From NCBI GenBank assembly GCA_963819755.1, contig CAWFXB010000002.1, positions 1,550,001 to 1,614,000 on the forward strand: a DNA stretch of 64,000 nucleotides, given 5' to 3'. Position numbers and translations under genes: made by a program. This DNA is from VRUE01 sp963819755 (GTDB taxonomy: Bacteria; Actinomycetota; Thermoleophilia; Solirubrobacterales; 70-9). The notes beneath the pieces were generated by a model. That model did not search any database and was not told the origin of the DNA. It worked only from the letters and a program-made list of their open reading frames with translations. Positions 25,139-35,898 of the stretch are shown here, piece after piece. Position 1 is the first letter of the stretch, and every line of letters starts with the position of its first letter.

Positions 25139-25876
25139 GTGCTGATCGTCAACGCCGACGACTGGGGCCTGCGCCCCGAGGTCACCGATGCGATCCTCGA
25201 GTGCTGGCGGGCCGGCGCGATAACCAGCGCTTCGGCGATGGTCCACATGGAGGACAGTGGCCGGGCGTTCGAGCTCGCGGCGCGGGAGGACCTGCCGCTC
25301 GGGCTTCACCTCAACCTGACCACCCCGTTCACGGCCGCGGACGTGCCGCCGGATCGCCGGCGACGTCAGGAGCGCGCCGTCGCCTACTTCGCCGGCCCGG
25401 GGCGCCGCCGTCTCCTCCTCGACCCGAGCGTCCGCGGGCTGGTCGACTCCTGCATCGCCGACCAGCTCGAGGCCTTTGCCGAGTCCGCGGGCCTGGCCCG
25501 TCATGCTGATGGCCACCAGCACATCCAGGTCTGCCCGACCGTGCTCCTCGCGCCCTCGCTGGGCCGCCTCGCCGGCCTGCGCCGCGCCCAGAGCTTCCTG
25601 ACCGGCCGGCGATCGACCGTAAAGCGTGCCTACCGCGGCACGATCAACCTTGCTCTCCGCCGCCGCTTTCGCTCGGTGCGCTTCGTCTCCCTGCGGGATC
25701 TGCATCCGGATCTGGGTGGCACAGGGCTGGACCGTCTGGCAGACCTTGCCCGCCGAGAAGACGTCGAGGTGATGGTGCACCCGGCCTGGCAAGAGGAGCG
25801 ACAAGTGCTTCTCTCTACCGGCTGGCTGCGATTGCTGGCAAGCCTGCCCACCGGCTCGCACGAAGATCTCCTCTGA
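25139..25876 (+). CDS. ChbG/HpnK (YdjC)-family carbohydrate deacetylase
   Basis: 245 residues from GTG 25139. Family signatures are LIVNADDWGLRPEVTDAILE (metal-binding Asp pair), LGLHLNLT and ARHADGHQHIQVCPTVL. VEVMVHPAW supplies the late histidine. These metal-dependent enzymes remove N-acetyl groups from oligosaccharides or glycan intermediates. Its coupling to a sulfotransferase suggests deacetylation followed by N-sulfation, as in heparan sulfate, but this is inference. Convergent with ftsH, 38 bases apart. Confidence 0.83.
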   Translation: MLIVNADDWGLRPEVTDAILECWRAGAITSASAMVHMEDSGRAFELAAREDLPLGLHLNLTTPFTAADVPPDRRRRQERAVAYFAGPGRRRLLLDPSVRGLVDSCIADQLEAFAESAGLARHADGHQHIQVCPTVLLAPSLGRLAGLRRAQSFLTGRRSTVKRAYRGTINLALRRRFRSVRFVSLRDLHPDLGGTGLDRLADLARREDVEVMVHPAWQEERQVLLSTGWLRLLASLPTGSHEDLL

Positions 25877-25914
25877 GGATCCAAGGCCGCGAGCGTCGCC
25901 CGCCGCCGCCTTGC

Positions 25915-27924
<2,010 letters not shown>

Positions 27925-27991
27925 TCTCCGCTCGTGGGGTCAGCCATGTAAAGAGGTTGTAATGAGGGTGAAAAGCCGCGACCGCGGCCGT

Positions 27992-28016
27992 ACCGTTTTG
28001 CAACGAAACGGTTGCA
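27992..28016. promoter_or_regulatory. Compound palindrome upstream of the PstS-like gene
   Basis: ACCGTTT (27992-27998) and AAACGGT (28006-28012) form a perfect 7-bp inverted repeat. TGCAAC (27999-28004) and GTTGCA (28011-28016) form an overlapping second one. It lies between divergent ftsH and the PstS-like gene, next to the TTCAC repeats. Looks like an operator; no known regulator is assigned. Confidence 0.35.
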
Positions 28017-28020
28017 CCAA

Positions 28021-28053
28021 ATTCACCAGGAGTTCCCTTGACGTTCACAGGAC
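28021..28053 (+). promoter_or_regulatory. Three 11-bp direct repeats resembling a PHO box
   Basis: attcaccagga, gttcccttgac and gttcacaggac follow each other without a gap at 28021, 28032 and 28043. The pattern agrees with the 11-bp direct-repeat units (GTTCAYY core) bound by PhoP in actinobacteria. The last unit ends 73 bases before the ATG of a phosphate-binding-protein gene, so the context fits. Confidence 0.5.
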
Positions 28054-28126
28054 CGGGTGCGAAGAGGACGAGGATCGCGGCTTAGTCCCGCTGGGAGAAA
28101 TGCGGGAAACGATCCAAGGAGAATCC

Positions 28127-29413
28127 ATGTTGCGTCTCAGAAGGAAGTCCCCTGGAAAGGCCGGCGTGCGCGTCGCGCTCCTTTCCGGCGCGGCGGTTGC
28201 CGCACTCGGGCTTGGCGCCCTCAACGCGGGCACCGCAGCGGCCGCACCGGGCTGCGCCGGCACCAGCATCACCGGCAAAGGTTCCTCGCTGCAGAACATC
28301 GCACAGACCAAAGTCTGGGCCCCGGGCTTCGAAGCCCTCTGTCCCGGCAAGGCCATCTCCTACGTCTCCTCGGGCTCCGGCGCCGGGCTGGCGGAATGGA
28401 ACTTCAACGATGGCGAAGGCCCTCTGAACACCGAATTCAGCTTCATCGGCACCGATGACGCTCCCACCGCGGCGCAGATCTCGAACGCCGAGAAAACCGC
28501 CGGCGGCGCCCAGGTGGCGGTTGTCCCGGTCGCCCAGACGTCGATCGCGATCGTCGCCAACCCGCCCGCGGGATGTGAAGTCGAACTCGTGACCAACAGC
28601 GACCTGGCCGGAATCTTCGAAGGCCGGATCAAGGAATGGTCCAAAATGGAAGGCGCCGAAGGCTCCTGCAACTCGCCGATCACGCGCGTCGTCCGTCAGG
28701 ACGGCTCGGGCACCACGTTCCAGTTCAAGAACTACCTCTTCCAGCTGTTCAAAAAAGGCCTCTCCTGCACCGAAGGCGAAACCGAAGGCAAGAAGAGCTG
28801 GCAGGAACTGGAGCCGATCGGAGCGGGCAGCCACCCGAACATCGACTGGCCCGAAAGCTGTCCCGAAAAAACCCTGAGCACCGTCATCCACCCCGTCAGC
28901 AAAGGCGGTGGCGAAGTGGTCAAACTGGTCAACAACACCGCCGGTTCGATCGGCTACGCCGCACTGCCGGATGCCAACGCGAACATCGCCGGCACCACGA
29001 CGGTCCTGGCCCTGCAGAACAACGGTCAGAAAAAAGGCGGCGAAGCCAACTTCGCCAACGCCGCGTCGGGCTCGACTGCCAACTGTGGCGGAATCACCTA
29101 CTCCGGGTTCAAATTGAGCACCGGTACCGACGTCGACTGGTCCGCCGTCTTCGGCGCCAAGCCGTCGGTGGGTGGCAAAAGCTACCCGCTGTGCACGCTG
29201 ACCTACGACCTGGCCCTGCACGGCTACAAAGCCGCCGGGTTCAGTGAACCGCAGTTCCTGACCGCCCGCGACTACCTGAACGAATACATCGTCCAGACGG
29301 CCGGCCAGGAAGCAATCGCCAGCAATTTCTACAGCGGCCTGCCGAGCTCCGCCGAACCAAAATTCGACGTTCTCGGTGCTGCCCGCAAGGCGGCGAAAAC
29401 GATCAGCTTCTAG
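28127..29413 (+). CDS. PstS-like phosphate-binding protein (stand-alone)
   Basis: 428 residues; ATG 28127 follows AAGGAG by five bases. A signal peptide (ALLSGAAVAALGLGALNAGT followed by AAAA) precedes a PBP-like domain: GKGSSLQNIAQTKVWAPGF, SYVSSGSGAGLAEWN, EFSFIGTDDAPTAAQ, and the phosphate-loop-like VVRQDGSGTTFQFKNYLFQ. GSIGYAALPDANANI and the end region match PstS wording. It lacks a lipobox cysteine, so it may be released or wall-associated. It is the simplest of three related modules in tandem. TTCAC repeats lie upstream and a strong terminator downstream. Confidence 0.85.
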   Translation: MLRLRRKSPGKAGVRVALLSGAAVAALGLGALNAGTAAAAPGCAGTSITGKGSSLQNIAQTKVWAPGFEALCPGKAISYVSSGSGAGLAEWNFNDGEGPLNTEFSFIGTDDAPTAAQISNAEKTAGGAQVAVVPVAQTSIAIVANPPAGCEVELVTNSDLAGIFEGRIKEWSKMEGAEGSCNSPITRVVRQDGSGTTFQFKNYLFQLFKKGLSCTEGETEGKKSWQELEPIGAGSHPNIDWPESCPEKTLSTVIHPVSKGGGEVVKLVNNTAGSIGYAALPDANANIAGTTTVLALQNNGQKKGGEANFANAASGSTANCGGITYSGFKLSTGTDVDWSAVFGAKPSVGGKSYPLCTLTYDLALHGYKAAGFSEPQFLTARDYLNEYIVQTAGQEAIASNFYSGLPSSAEPKFDVLGAARKAAKTISF

Positions 29414-29464
29414 CTGACCGAGATGTTCGTGCGGGTCTCCGAATAGGAGGCTCGAGCTGAGGCT

Positions 29465-29499
29465 GAAGGACCGGGTGAGAGCCCGGTCCTTCACCTTTT
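29465..29499 (+). terminator. Rho-independent terminator after the PstS-like gene
   Basis: GAAGGACCGGG (29465-29475) pairs perfectly with CCCGGTCCTTC (29482-29492) across a six-base loop, followed by ACCTTTT. It separates the stand-alone PstS gene from the fusion genes behind it. Confidence 0.85.
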
Positions 29500-29520
29500 C
29501 TTAACCCTATTGTCGCTGGG

Positions 29521-29543
29521 GTTCTCCTGGATATTCACACTTG
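29521..29543 (+). promoter_or_regulatory. TTC-type direct repeat upstream of the propeller-PstS fusion gene
   Basis: gttctcctggat (29521) and attcacacttg (29533) are adjacent 12- and 11-base units. GATATTCACA at 29530-29539 is identical to the decamer at 1514-1523. It ends 34 bases before the ATG. Confidence 0.4.
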
Positions 29544-29577
29544 CACCCCACGTACCCGAAAGCATCGACTGCAACTG

Positions 29578-32500
29578 ATGGACTCGAGTGGAAAGGGTGC
29601 GCGAATGGAAGGCTTGTCGACGTTGGGTGGGGTTCGTAGAACTCGCAAAAGCGGTCAGGCGCTGATCGCCCTTTTCGCGGCACTCGCTCTCTTTGCGACC
29701 CTCGCCCAGTCCGCCTCCGCCAAGGGCGGCGGCCAGATCGGCGAATCCTGGGGCACTCCCGGCATCGGCAACGGTCAGCTCTTCAACCCGGCGATGTTCG
29801 GCGCGGATCCCGTCGACGGCACCGTCTACACCGGCGACTACACCGGCGAACTCTCCAAAGAAGCCTCCAACTACCGGATCCAGCAGCTCTCGGCGAGCGG
29901 TGAATTCAAAGCCTCGGCAGAAATCAAACGCTTCCCGGTGGCGAAAAAAATCATCGGCCTGCAGGGGATCGCGGTGGATCACAGCCTCGGCCGCATCTAC
30001 ATGGTCGAATCCTGTCGCGTCGGGACGCTCGGTGGCACCTTCACCTGCAAAGAACTGGGCGCCAAGCTCGCGGCACGCAAAATCCTCGTCTACTCGACAA
30101 CCCCGGAAGCCGGGAAACTCGTCCCCGACAAAACCACGCCGACGATCGCCCTGCCCGAAGGCGAAAAAGAGATCTACAACGTGCAGGCCGTCACCGTGGA
30201 CCCCTCCAACCACGACATCCTGATCCTCGGCGAAGAAATCGGCGGCCACAAGGTCGTGCAGCGAATCAGCTCCTCCGGCGTCCTTGGCGCCCGCTTCACC
30301 GACACCAGCGACGTTTTGAAACCGTCGACCGGCGGCGGCGAAGACAGCTTCGCCAGTTCATTGGCGGTCTCCAACACCGGTGTCGCCTACACGATGACCG
30401 GGCAGAAAACGCCGGGCACGACCTTCACCCGCGCCTGGCAGCTTCCCTCCAGCCTCGCCAGCCTGGAAGCGGTCCCCGGCTTCGCCTCCGCCGCTGAAAA
30501 AGAAGGCTGGCCGCTGGGCCACGAGAGCAAAGTCGAAGCGGCCTTCGGTGGGCCGCAGCTGGCGATCTCCGCCGACGGCAGCACCCTCTACTGGAAGGAA
30601 TACCAGGTCAACTCGGGCACTCCGGCCGAACCCGGCGAACTGCTCGTCCGCGGCTACTCGCTGAGCAAAGGCGAAACGACCGCGGTCTGGGGCGGTGGCA
30701 CCACGAAATGCAAGATCGCCACCTCCAATGCCGCTCTCGCGGCCAGCTCGGGCGGCAACCTCGCCGTGCTCGACACCGGCGCCGAAACCGTCAAACCCGG
30801 CGACAAACCTGCCTACGGCCTCAAGGTCATGACCCTTGGCGCGGGCGGCGCCGGCTGCGTCGAACCGGTCGCCAAATTCACCGTCAACGGCAAAAAAGAA
30901 GGCGAAGAACCGACCGGGATCAAACCGGGCGACACGGTCACCTTCAGCGCCGCCAGCTCCGAACTGCTCGGCGGCTTCCGCAAGGAACTGATCTGGAAAT
31001 TCGGCGACGGCAGCGAAAAAACGGTGGTGCAGCCCAAAGAAGAAGAAGAAGCCCCGGCAACCGTCACCCACGTCTACTCGAGCGGGGCCAAAGTCACCGT
31101 CAAGCTCGAAATCAAGCTGCTCAACCCACCCTTCGGCAATCCGGACCCGGTTGAAAGGACTTTCACGGTCGGCACCCCGACCAAACCCAAATTCAAACTC
31201 AAAGTGACCAAGCCGGGCTCAGGCTCGGGCACCGTGACCAGCTCGCCGTCGGGGATCAACTGCGACCCGACCTGCGAAGCCGAATTCGAAGAAGGCAAAG
31301 AAGTCGAACTGAGCCAGGTGGCCGATTCCGGCTCTGAATTCAAAGGCTGGGGCGGAGCCTGCAGCGGCAGCGGCGCCTGCAAAGTCACGATGAGCGAAGC
31401 CAAGTCGGTCACGGCCGAATTCGCGCTCGAAAAACACCTGCTCTCGGTGACCAAGACCGGCTCCGGCGCCAGCCTCGGCACGGTGACCAGCTCCCCGGCG
31501 GGCATCGAATGCGGCACGACCTGCTCGGCCCTCTTCAACCACGGCACCGAAGTCACCCTCACCCCCAGCACCGAACCCGGCTCCGAATTCAAAGGCTGGT
31601 CGGGCGCCTGCACTGGCAGCGGCGCCTGCAAAATCACGATGAGCGCGGCCAAATCGGTCAGCGCCGAATTCGTCGCCACGTCGAGCTTCCTGCTCACGGT
31701 CAAGAAGGCAGGTTCGGGCTATGGCCCCGTGACCAGCTCACCCGCGGGCATCGATTGCCGCTCGGTCTGCTCCGCCGCCTTCACCGGGGGCTCCACCGTC
31801 ACGCTCAGCGCCGAACCCGGCCCGGGCAGCAAACTGACCTGGACCGGCTGCGACTCGATCGTCGGCGCCAACGAATGCAAAGTGACGATGTCAACGGCGA
31901 AGGAAGTCCTCGCCACCTTCGAAGAAGCCCTCTGCACCGGTGCGAACATCACTGGCGCCGGCTCCTCGCTGCAGCGGATCGCCCAGACCGAAGTCTGGAA
32001 GCCGGGCTTCGAGGGCGCGACCTGCAACGGCGGCACCCACCCGACGGTCACCTACAACTCGACCGGCTCCGCGGCCGGGATGAGCGCCTGGAACTTCGAC
32101 GGCGCCAAGGGCTCGATCGACACCGGGCTCAGCTTCATCGGCACCGACGACGCGCCGAGCGCGGCGCAGATCGCCAACATCAAGAGCAAAGCCGGCGGCG
32201 CCCAGCTGGCGGTGATCCCGGTCGCCCAGACCTCGATCGCGATCCTCGCCAACCCGCCGGCGGGCTGTGAAGTCGAAGCGATCACCAACAGCAACCTGGC
32301 CGGGGTCTTCGAAGGCCGGATCGCCAACTGGAAAAACCTCGAAGGCGCCGAAGGGACGTGCGACTCGCCGATCACCAGGGTCGTGCGCAAGGACGGCTCG
32401 GGCACCACCTACCAGCTCAAGAACTACCTCTTCCAGCTCTACAAGAAGGGCCTGCTCTGCACCACCGGTGGCACCGAAGGCAAGTCGAGCTGGCAGGAAA

Positions 32501-33105
32501 TGGAGCCGATCGGCAGCGGCGCGCACCCCAACGTCGACTGGCCCGAAAGCTGCAGCGAAAAAGCGCTGAGCGCGATCGCCCGCCCGACTAGCGACGGCGG
32601 CGGCGAAGAGGTCAGCAAGGTCAACTCCACGGCGGGCAGCATCGGCTACGCCGCCCTGCCTGACGCCAAAGCAGGTATCTCAGGCACGACGACGGTCCTG
32701 GCCCTGCAGAACAACGGCCAGAAGAAGGGCGGCGAAGCCAACTTCTCCAACGCCGCCTCGGGCTCGACCGCCAACTGCGGCGGGATCGCCTACTCCGGGT
32801 TCAAACTCGGCACCAACCGCGACGTCGACTGGTCGGGCGTCTTCGGCGCCAAGCCCGGGGTTGGGGGCAAAAGCTACCCGCTGTGCACGCTTACCTACGC
32901 CCTTGCCTTCCACGGCTACGGCGCGGCCGGGTTCAGCGAAGCCCAGGAGGTCACCGCCCGCGACTACCTGAACGGCTACGTCGTCCGCCCGGCTGGCCAG
33001 GAAGCGATCGCGAGCCACTTCTACAGCCCCCTGCCGAGCTCGGCGGAAGCGAAATCCGACGTCCTCGGCGCGGCACGCTGGGCAGCGGCAGGCATCAGCT
33101 TCTAG
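29578..33105 (+). CDS. Secreted propeller-PKD-repeat protein with C-terminal PstS-like module
   Basis: 1175 residues; ATG 29605 is an alternative start with better upstream purines. Order: signal peptide (ALIALFAALALFATLAQSAS), an NHL/SMP-30-like propeller (~48-440, GQIGESWGTPGIGNGQLFNP, GLQGIAVDHSLGRIYMVES), a PKD domain (~440-535, LIWKFGDGSEK, THVYSSGAKVTVKLE), three Cys-rich SSPAGI repeats (~541-785), then a complete PstS-like domain (~787-1175) with GAGSSLQRIAQTEVW, FIGTDDAPSAAQ and RKDGSGTTYQLKNYLF. It should be exported and display a phosphate-binding unit on a long stalk. I know no described protein of this order. Propeller and PstS parts are repeated at DNA level in the next genes. 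Confidence 0.82.
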   Translation: MDSSGKGARMEGLSTLGGVRRTRKSGQALIALFAALALFATLAQSASAKGGGQIGESWGTPGIGNGQLFNPAMFGADPVDGTVYTGDYTGELSKEASNYRIQQLSASGEFKASAEIKRFPVAKKIIGLQGIAVDHSLGRIYMVESCRVGTLGGTFTCKELGAKLAARKILVYSTTPEAGKLVPDKTTPTIALPEGEKEIYNVQAVTVDPSNHDILILGEEIGGHKVVQRISSSGVLGARFTDTSDVLKPSTGGGEDSFASSLAVSNTGVAYTMTGQKTPGTTFTRAWQLPSSLASLEAVPGFASAAEKEGWPLGHESKVEAAFGGPQLAISADGSTLYWKEYQVNSGTPAEPGELLVRGYSLSKGETTAVWGGGTTKCKIATSNAALAASSGGNLAVLDTGAETVKPGDKPAYGLKVMTLGAGGAGCVEPVAKFTVNGKKEGEEPTGIKPGDTVTFSAASSELLGGFRKELIWKFGDGSEKTVVQPKEEEEAPATVTHVYSSGAKVTVKLEIKLLNPPFGNPDPVERTFTVGTPTKPKFKLKVTKPGSGSGTVTSSPSGINCDPTCEAEFEEGKEVELSQVADSGSEFKGWGGACSGSGACKVTMSEAKSVTAEFALEKHLLSVTKTGSGASLGTVTSSPAGIECGTTCSALFNHGTEVTLTPSTEPGSEFKGWSGACTGSGACKITMSAAKSVSAEFVATSSFLLTVKKAGSGYGPVTSSPAGIDCRSVCSAAFTGGSTVTLSAEPGPGSKLTWTGCDSIVGANECKVTMSTAKEVLATFEEALCTGANITGAGSSLQRIAQTEVWKPGFEGATCNGGTHPTVTYNSTGSAAGMSAWNFDGAKGSIDTGLSFIGTDDAPSAAQIANIKSKAGGAQLAVIPVAQTSIAILANPPAGCEVEAITNSNLAGVFEGRIANWKNLEGAEGTCDSPITRVVRKDGSGTTYQLKNYLFQLYKKGLLCTTGGTEGKSSWQEMEPIGSGAHPNVDWPESCSEKALSAIARPTSDGGGEEVSKVNSTAGSIGYAALPDAKAGISGTTTVLALQNNGQKKGGEANFSNAASGSTANCGGIAYSGFKLGTNRDVDWSGVFGAKPGVGGKSYPLCTLTYALAFHGYGAAGFSEAQEVTARDYLNGYVVRPAGQEAIASHFYSPLPSSAEAKSDVLGAARWAAAGISF
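29722..31140 (+). repeat. Propeller-PKD coding segment, copy 1
   Basis: About 1.4 kb that is nearly identical over long stretches to 35980-37395 (offset ~6258 at the start). The encoded KGGGQIGESWGTP to EIKLLNPPFG regions differ at scattered residues only. Confidence 0.8.
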
Positions 33106-33139
33106 CCCGAGCCGAGGGTGAAGAGTTTAGGGTGCGCCA

Positions 33140-35776
33140 ATGACGACGACTCCTGTCCGCATCCTGCTTGGACTTGGGCTGGTCGCCTGTCTGTTTTGTG
33201 GCTTGGCGGACGGGGCTGTGGCAAATCCGATCACGGCCGAGAACGCCCTGGCCGGCGATGGCCACTGGCTCTCCTATGAACACCTTGCTCCCGCTTCGAC
33301 GATCCAGGGGTACTCCTCGGAGTCGAGCGTGGCGCCGGGGGGGACGCTTCATCTTCACGTCGACAGCCCGTCCAGCAGCTACCGCGTCGAGGTGGACCGC
33401 CTCGGCTGGTACGGGGGGGAAGGGGGACGGCGGGTGGCGTGCGTTCCGGGCTGCTCGGGAAGCGAGCCTCCGGTTTCCCAACCCAACCCGCCGATCGTCG
33501 ATGAAACGACGGGGCGGTTGGACGCCAACTGGACCGTCACCGACGCCGTGTCGATCGGTGCCGGCTGGACCTCCGGCTACTACGTCGCTGAGTTCGTCGT
33601 CACCTCGGGCCCCGACGCCGGCGATGTGGCGTGGTACCCGTTCGTCGTAACTCCTCCCGCCGGCAATGAATCCACCATCTTGGTGCAGGTGCCGATCAAT
33701 ACCTGGCAGGCGTACAACCCCTGGCCGGGAGGCGCCGGGGGGCGCAGCCTCTACAACTCCAACAGCGGCGAAAAAGGTGCGGCGACGAAGGTGTCCTTCA
33801 ACCGCCCGCTGACGATCCGGCCCGAAGCCTCCTCCTCGTCCTATTACCAGGAGCCGGTCTTCGGGCGGGAGGTGCAGGCGGTCCGCTTCCTCGAGCGCGA
33901 AGGCTACGACGTCTCCTACGTCACCGACGCCGACGTCGATCGGGACCCCGGCATCCTGCTGAGGCACCGCGTCGACATGGTTCTCGGTCACGACGAGTAC
34001 TGGACCGCCGCGATGCGCGACGGCTGGGACGCGGCGCTCGCCGCCGGGCACAACGAGATCTTCATGGGGGGCGACATCGGCACGTGGATGGTTCGGTACG
34101 AGGACGGCGGACGGACGCTGGTCGGCTACAAGGGCCACCACGATCCCGTGACTCCGCCGACCAAGAAGTTCCGCGACCAGGTACCGCCCGAACCGGAGTG
34201 CGAACTCGAGGGCGTGCAGTACGACGACCATACGAGTCACGGAGGGCAGGGCGACTACATCGTCACCGCCGGCGCCGCTTCGAATCCCTGGATCCTGGCC
34301 GCTGGGCTCGAACCCGGCGACACGATCCACGCCGCCGTCGGCTACGAGTGGGATGCGGTCACGCCGGGATGCGCGACGCCGCCGCTGCAGGTGCTCTTTC
34401 AGCTGCCGAGCGCGGGCAAAGAAGGCGAGGCAGACGCGGTCACCTTCACCGCGCCGAGTGGCGGCAGGGTCTTCTCCACCGGATCGAACATGTTCGCCAA
34501 CATGCTCGACAGCTACAACGACTCGAGCTCGTCCGGGCAGGTTGCCGATCCGCGCATCCAGACCTTCACCAACGCGCTGCTGGCTGACTTCAGCAAACCT
34601 TCCTCCTCGTCTTCGGGTTGCTCCTTGTCCAACATCAAAGGGGCCGGCTCCTCGCTGCAGGGCATCGCTCAGGCAAAAGTCTGGGCGCCGGCCTTCGAGG
34701 GGCCCTGTCCTGGCCTCGAAATCAAATACGAATCGACCGGCTCGGGCGCCGGGATGAGCGCCTGGAACTTCGACGGCGCCAAAGGCTCGATCGACACCGG
34801 GCTCAGCTTCATCGGCACCGACGACGCGCCGAGCGCGGCGCAGATCGCCAACGTCAAGAGCAAAGCCGGCGGCGCCCAGCTGGCGGTGATCCCGGTCGCG
34901 CAGACCTCGATCGCGATCCTCGCCAACCCTCCCGCCGGCTGCGAAGTCGAATTGATCACCAACGCCAACCTGGCCGGGGTCTTCGAAGGCCGGATCTCAA
35001 AATGGAGCCAGCTCGAAGGCGCCGAAGGCGCATGCAACTCGCCGATAACCCGCGTCGTGCGCAAGGACGGCTCGGGCACCACCTACCAGCTCAAGAACTA
35101 CTTCTTCCAGCTCTACAAGAAGGGCCTGCTCTGCACCACGGGCGGCACCGAAGGCAAGCTGAGCTGGCAGGAAATGGAGCCGATCGGCAGCGGCGCGCAC
35201 CCCAACGTCGACTGGCCCGAAAGCTGCAGCGAAAAAGCGCTGAGCGCGATCGCCCGCCCGGCCGGCAACGGCGGCGGCGAAGAGGTCAGCAAGGTCAGCT
35301 CCACGGCGGGCAGCATCGGCTACGCCGCCCTGCCTGACGCCGAGGCAGGCGTCGCCGGCACCACGACGATCCTGGCCCTGCAGAACAACGGCCAGAAGAA
35401 AGGCGGCGAAGCCAACTTCGCCAACGCCGCCTCGGGCTCGACCGCCAACTGCGGCGGGATCGCCTACTCCGGGTTCAAACTGAACGGCGGCCTGGACATC
35501 GACTGGTCGGGTGTCTTCGGCGCCAAGCCGACGGTCGGCGGCAAAAGCTACCCCCTGTGCACGCTGACCTACGACCTCGCCTTCCATGGCTACAAAGCCG
35601 CCGGATTCAGCGAAGCCGAGGAGATCACCACCGCCGGGTACCTCGGCTACGTCCTCCAACCGACTGCCCAGGAAGCGATCGCCGGCAATTTCTACGGCGG
35701 CCTGCCGAGCTCAGCCGAATCCAAATTCGACGTGCTCGGCGCTGCCCGCAAAGCGGCGAAGACGATCAGCTACTAG
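33140..35776 (+). CDS. N,N-dimethylformamidase-like domain fused to a PstS-like module
   Basis: 878 residues. A signal peptide (LLGLGLVACLFCGLADGAVA) leads to a domain (~30-485) like the C-terminal part of the N,N-dimethylformamidase large subunit: VDRLGWYGGEGGRRV, TILVQVPINTWQAYNPWPGG, VRFLEREGYDVSYVTDADVD, MVLGHDEYWTAAMRDGWDAA and NEIFMGGDIGTWMVRYE. A Ser-rich linker joins a full PstS-like module (~493-878, GAGSSLQGIAQAKVWAPAF, RKDGSGTTYQLKNYFFQ). The first part uses GAG for Glu freely, the second strongly GAA, so the module looks pasted in. Exported; catalysis unknown. It lies 34 bases after the previous gene and is probably co-transcribed. Confidence 0.8.
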   Translation: MTTTPVRILLGLGLVACLFCGLADGAVANPITAENALAGDGHWLSYEHLAPASTIQGYSSESSVAPGGTLHLHVDSPSSSYRVEVDRLGWYGGEGGRRVACVPGCSGSEPPVSQPNPPIVDETTGRLDANWTVTDAVSIGAGWTSGYYVAEFVVTSGPDAGDVAWYPFVVTPPAGNESTILVQVPINTWQAYNPWPGGAGGRSLYNSNSGEKGAATKVSFNRPLTIRPEASSSSYYQEPVFGREVQAVRFLEREGYDVSYVTDADVDRDPGILLRHRVDMVLGHDEYWTAAMRDGWDAALAAGHNEIFMGGDIGTWMVRYEDGGRTLVGYKGHHDPVTPPTKKFRDQVPPEPECELEGVQYDDHTSHGGQGDYIVTAGAASNPWILAAGLEPGDTIHAAVGYEWDAVTPGCATPPLQVLFQLPSAGKEGEADAVTFTAPSGGRVFSTGSNMFANMLDSYNDSSSSGQVADPRIQTFTNALLADFSKPSSSSSGCSLSNIKGAGSSLQGIAQAKVWAPAFEGPCPGLEIKYESTGSGAGMSAWNFDGAKGSIDTGLSFIGTDDAPSAAQIANVKSKAGGAQLAVIPVAQTSIAILANPPAGCEVELITNANLAGVFEGRISKWSQLEGAEGACNSPITRVVRKDGSGTTYQLKNYFFQLYKKGLLCTTGGTEGKLSWQEMEPIGSGAHPNVDWPESCSEKALSAIARPAGNGGGEEVSKVSSTAGSIGYAALPDAEAGVAGTTTILALQNNGQKKGGEANFANAASGSTANCGGIAYSGFKLNGGLDIDWSGVFGAKPTVGGKSYPLCTLTYDLAFHGYKAAGFSEAEEITTAGYLGYVLQPTAQEAIAGNFYGGLPSSAESKFDVLGAARKAAKTISY

Positions 35777-35792
35777 CCGGATCTGACGTCGG

Positions 35793-35845
35793 GTTCGTCC
35801 TCGTTACATTTCCGTAGCTAGCGCTTTTCCCGATGTTCACATGGT
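35793..35845 (+). promoter_or_regulatory. Row of TTC-type repeats upstream of the giant repeat gene
   Basis: gttcgtcctc (35793), gttacatttcc (35803), gtagctagcgc (35814), ttttcccgat (35825) and gttcacatggt (35835) are spaced 10-11 bases apart. GATGTTCACA (35832-35841) matches the shared decamer of the other sites. The row covers the farthest possible ATG (35833), which argues for a start further downstream. Confidence 0.4.
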
Positions 35846-35898
35846 TGTGGGGCGGTCTCGGAACCATGTCCATGCCGATGAGCGCCGGGGACAAATCA

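Noticed and set aside
25877..25914. Terminator between chbG-like gene and ftsH
   Set aside because: Only CAAGGC/GCCTTG with a 20-base loop and no T run; too weak to call.
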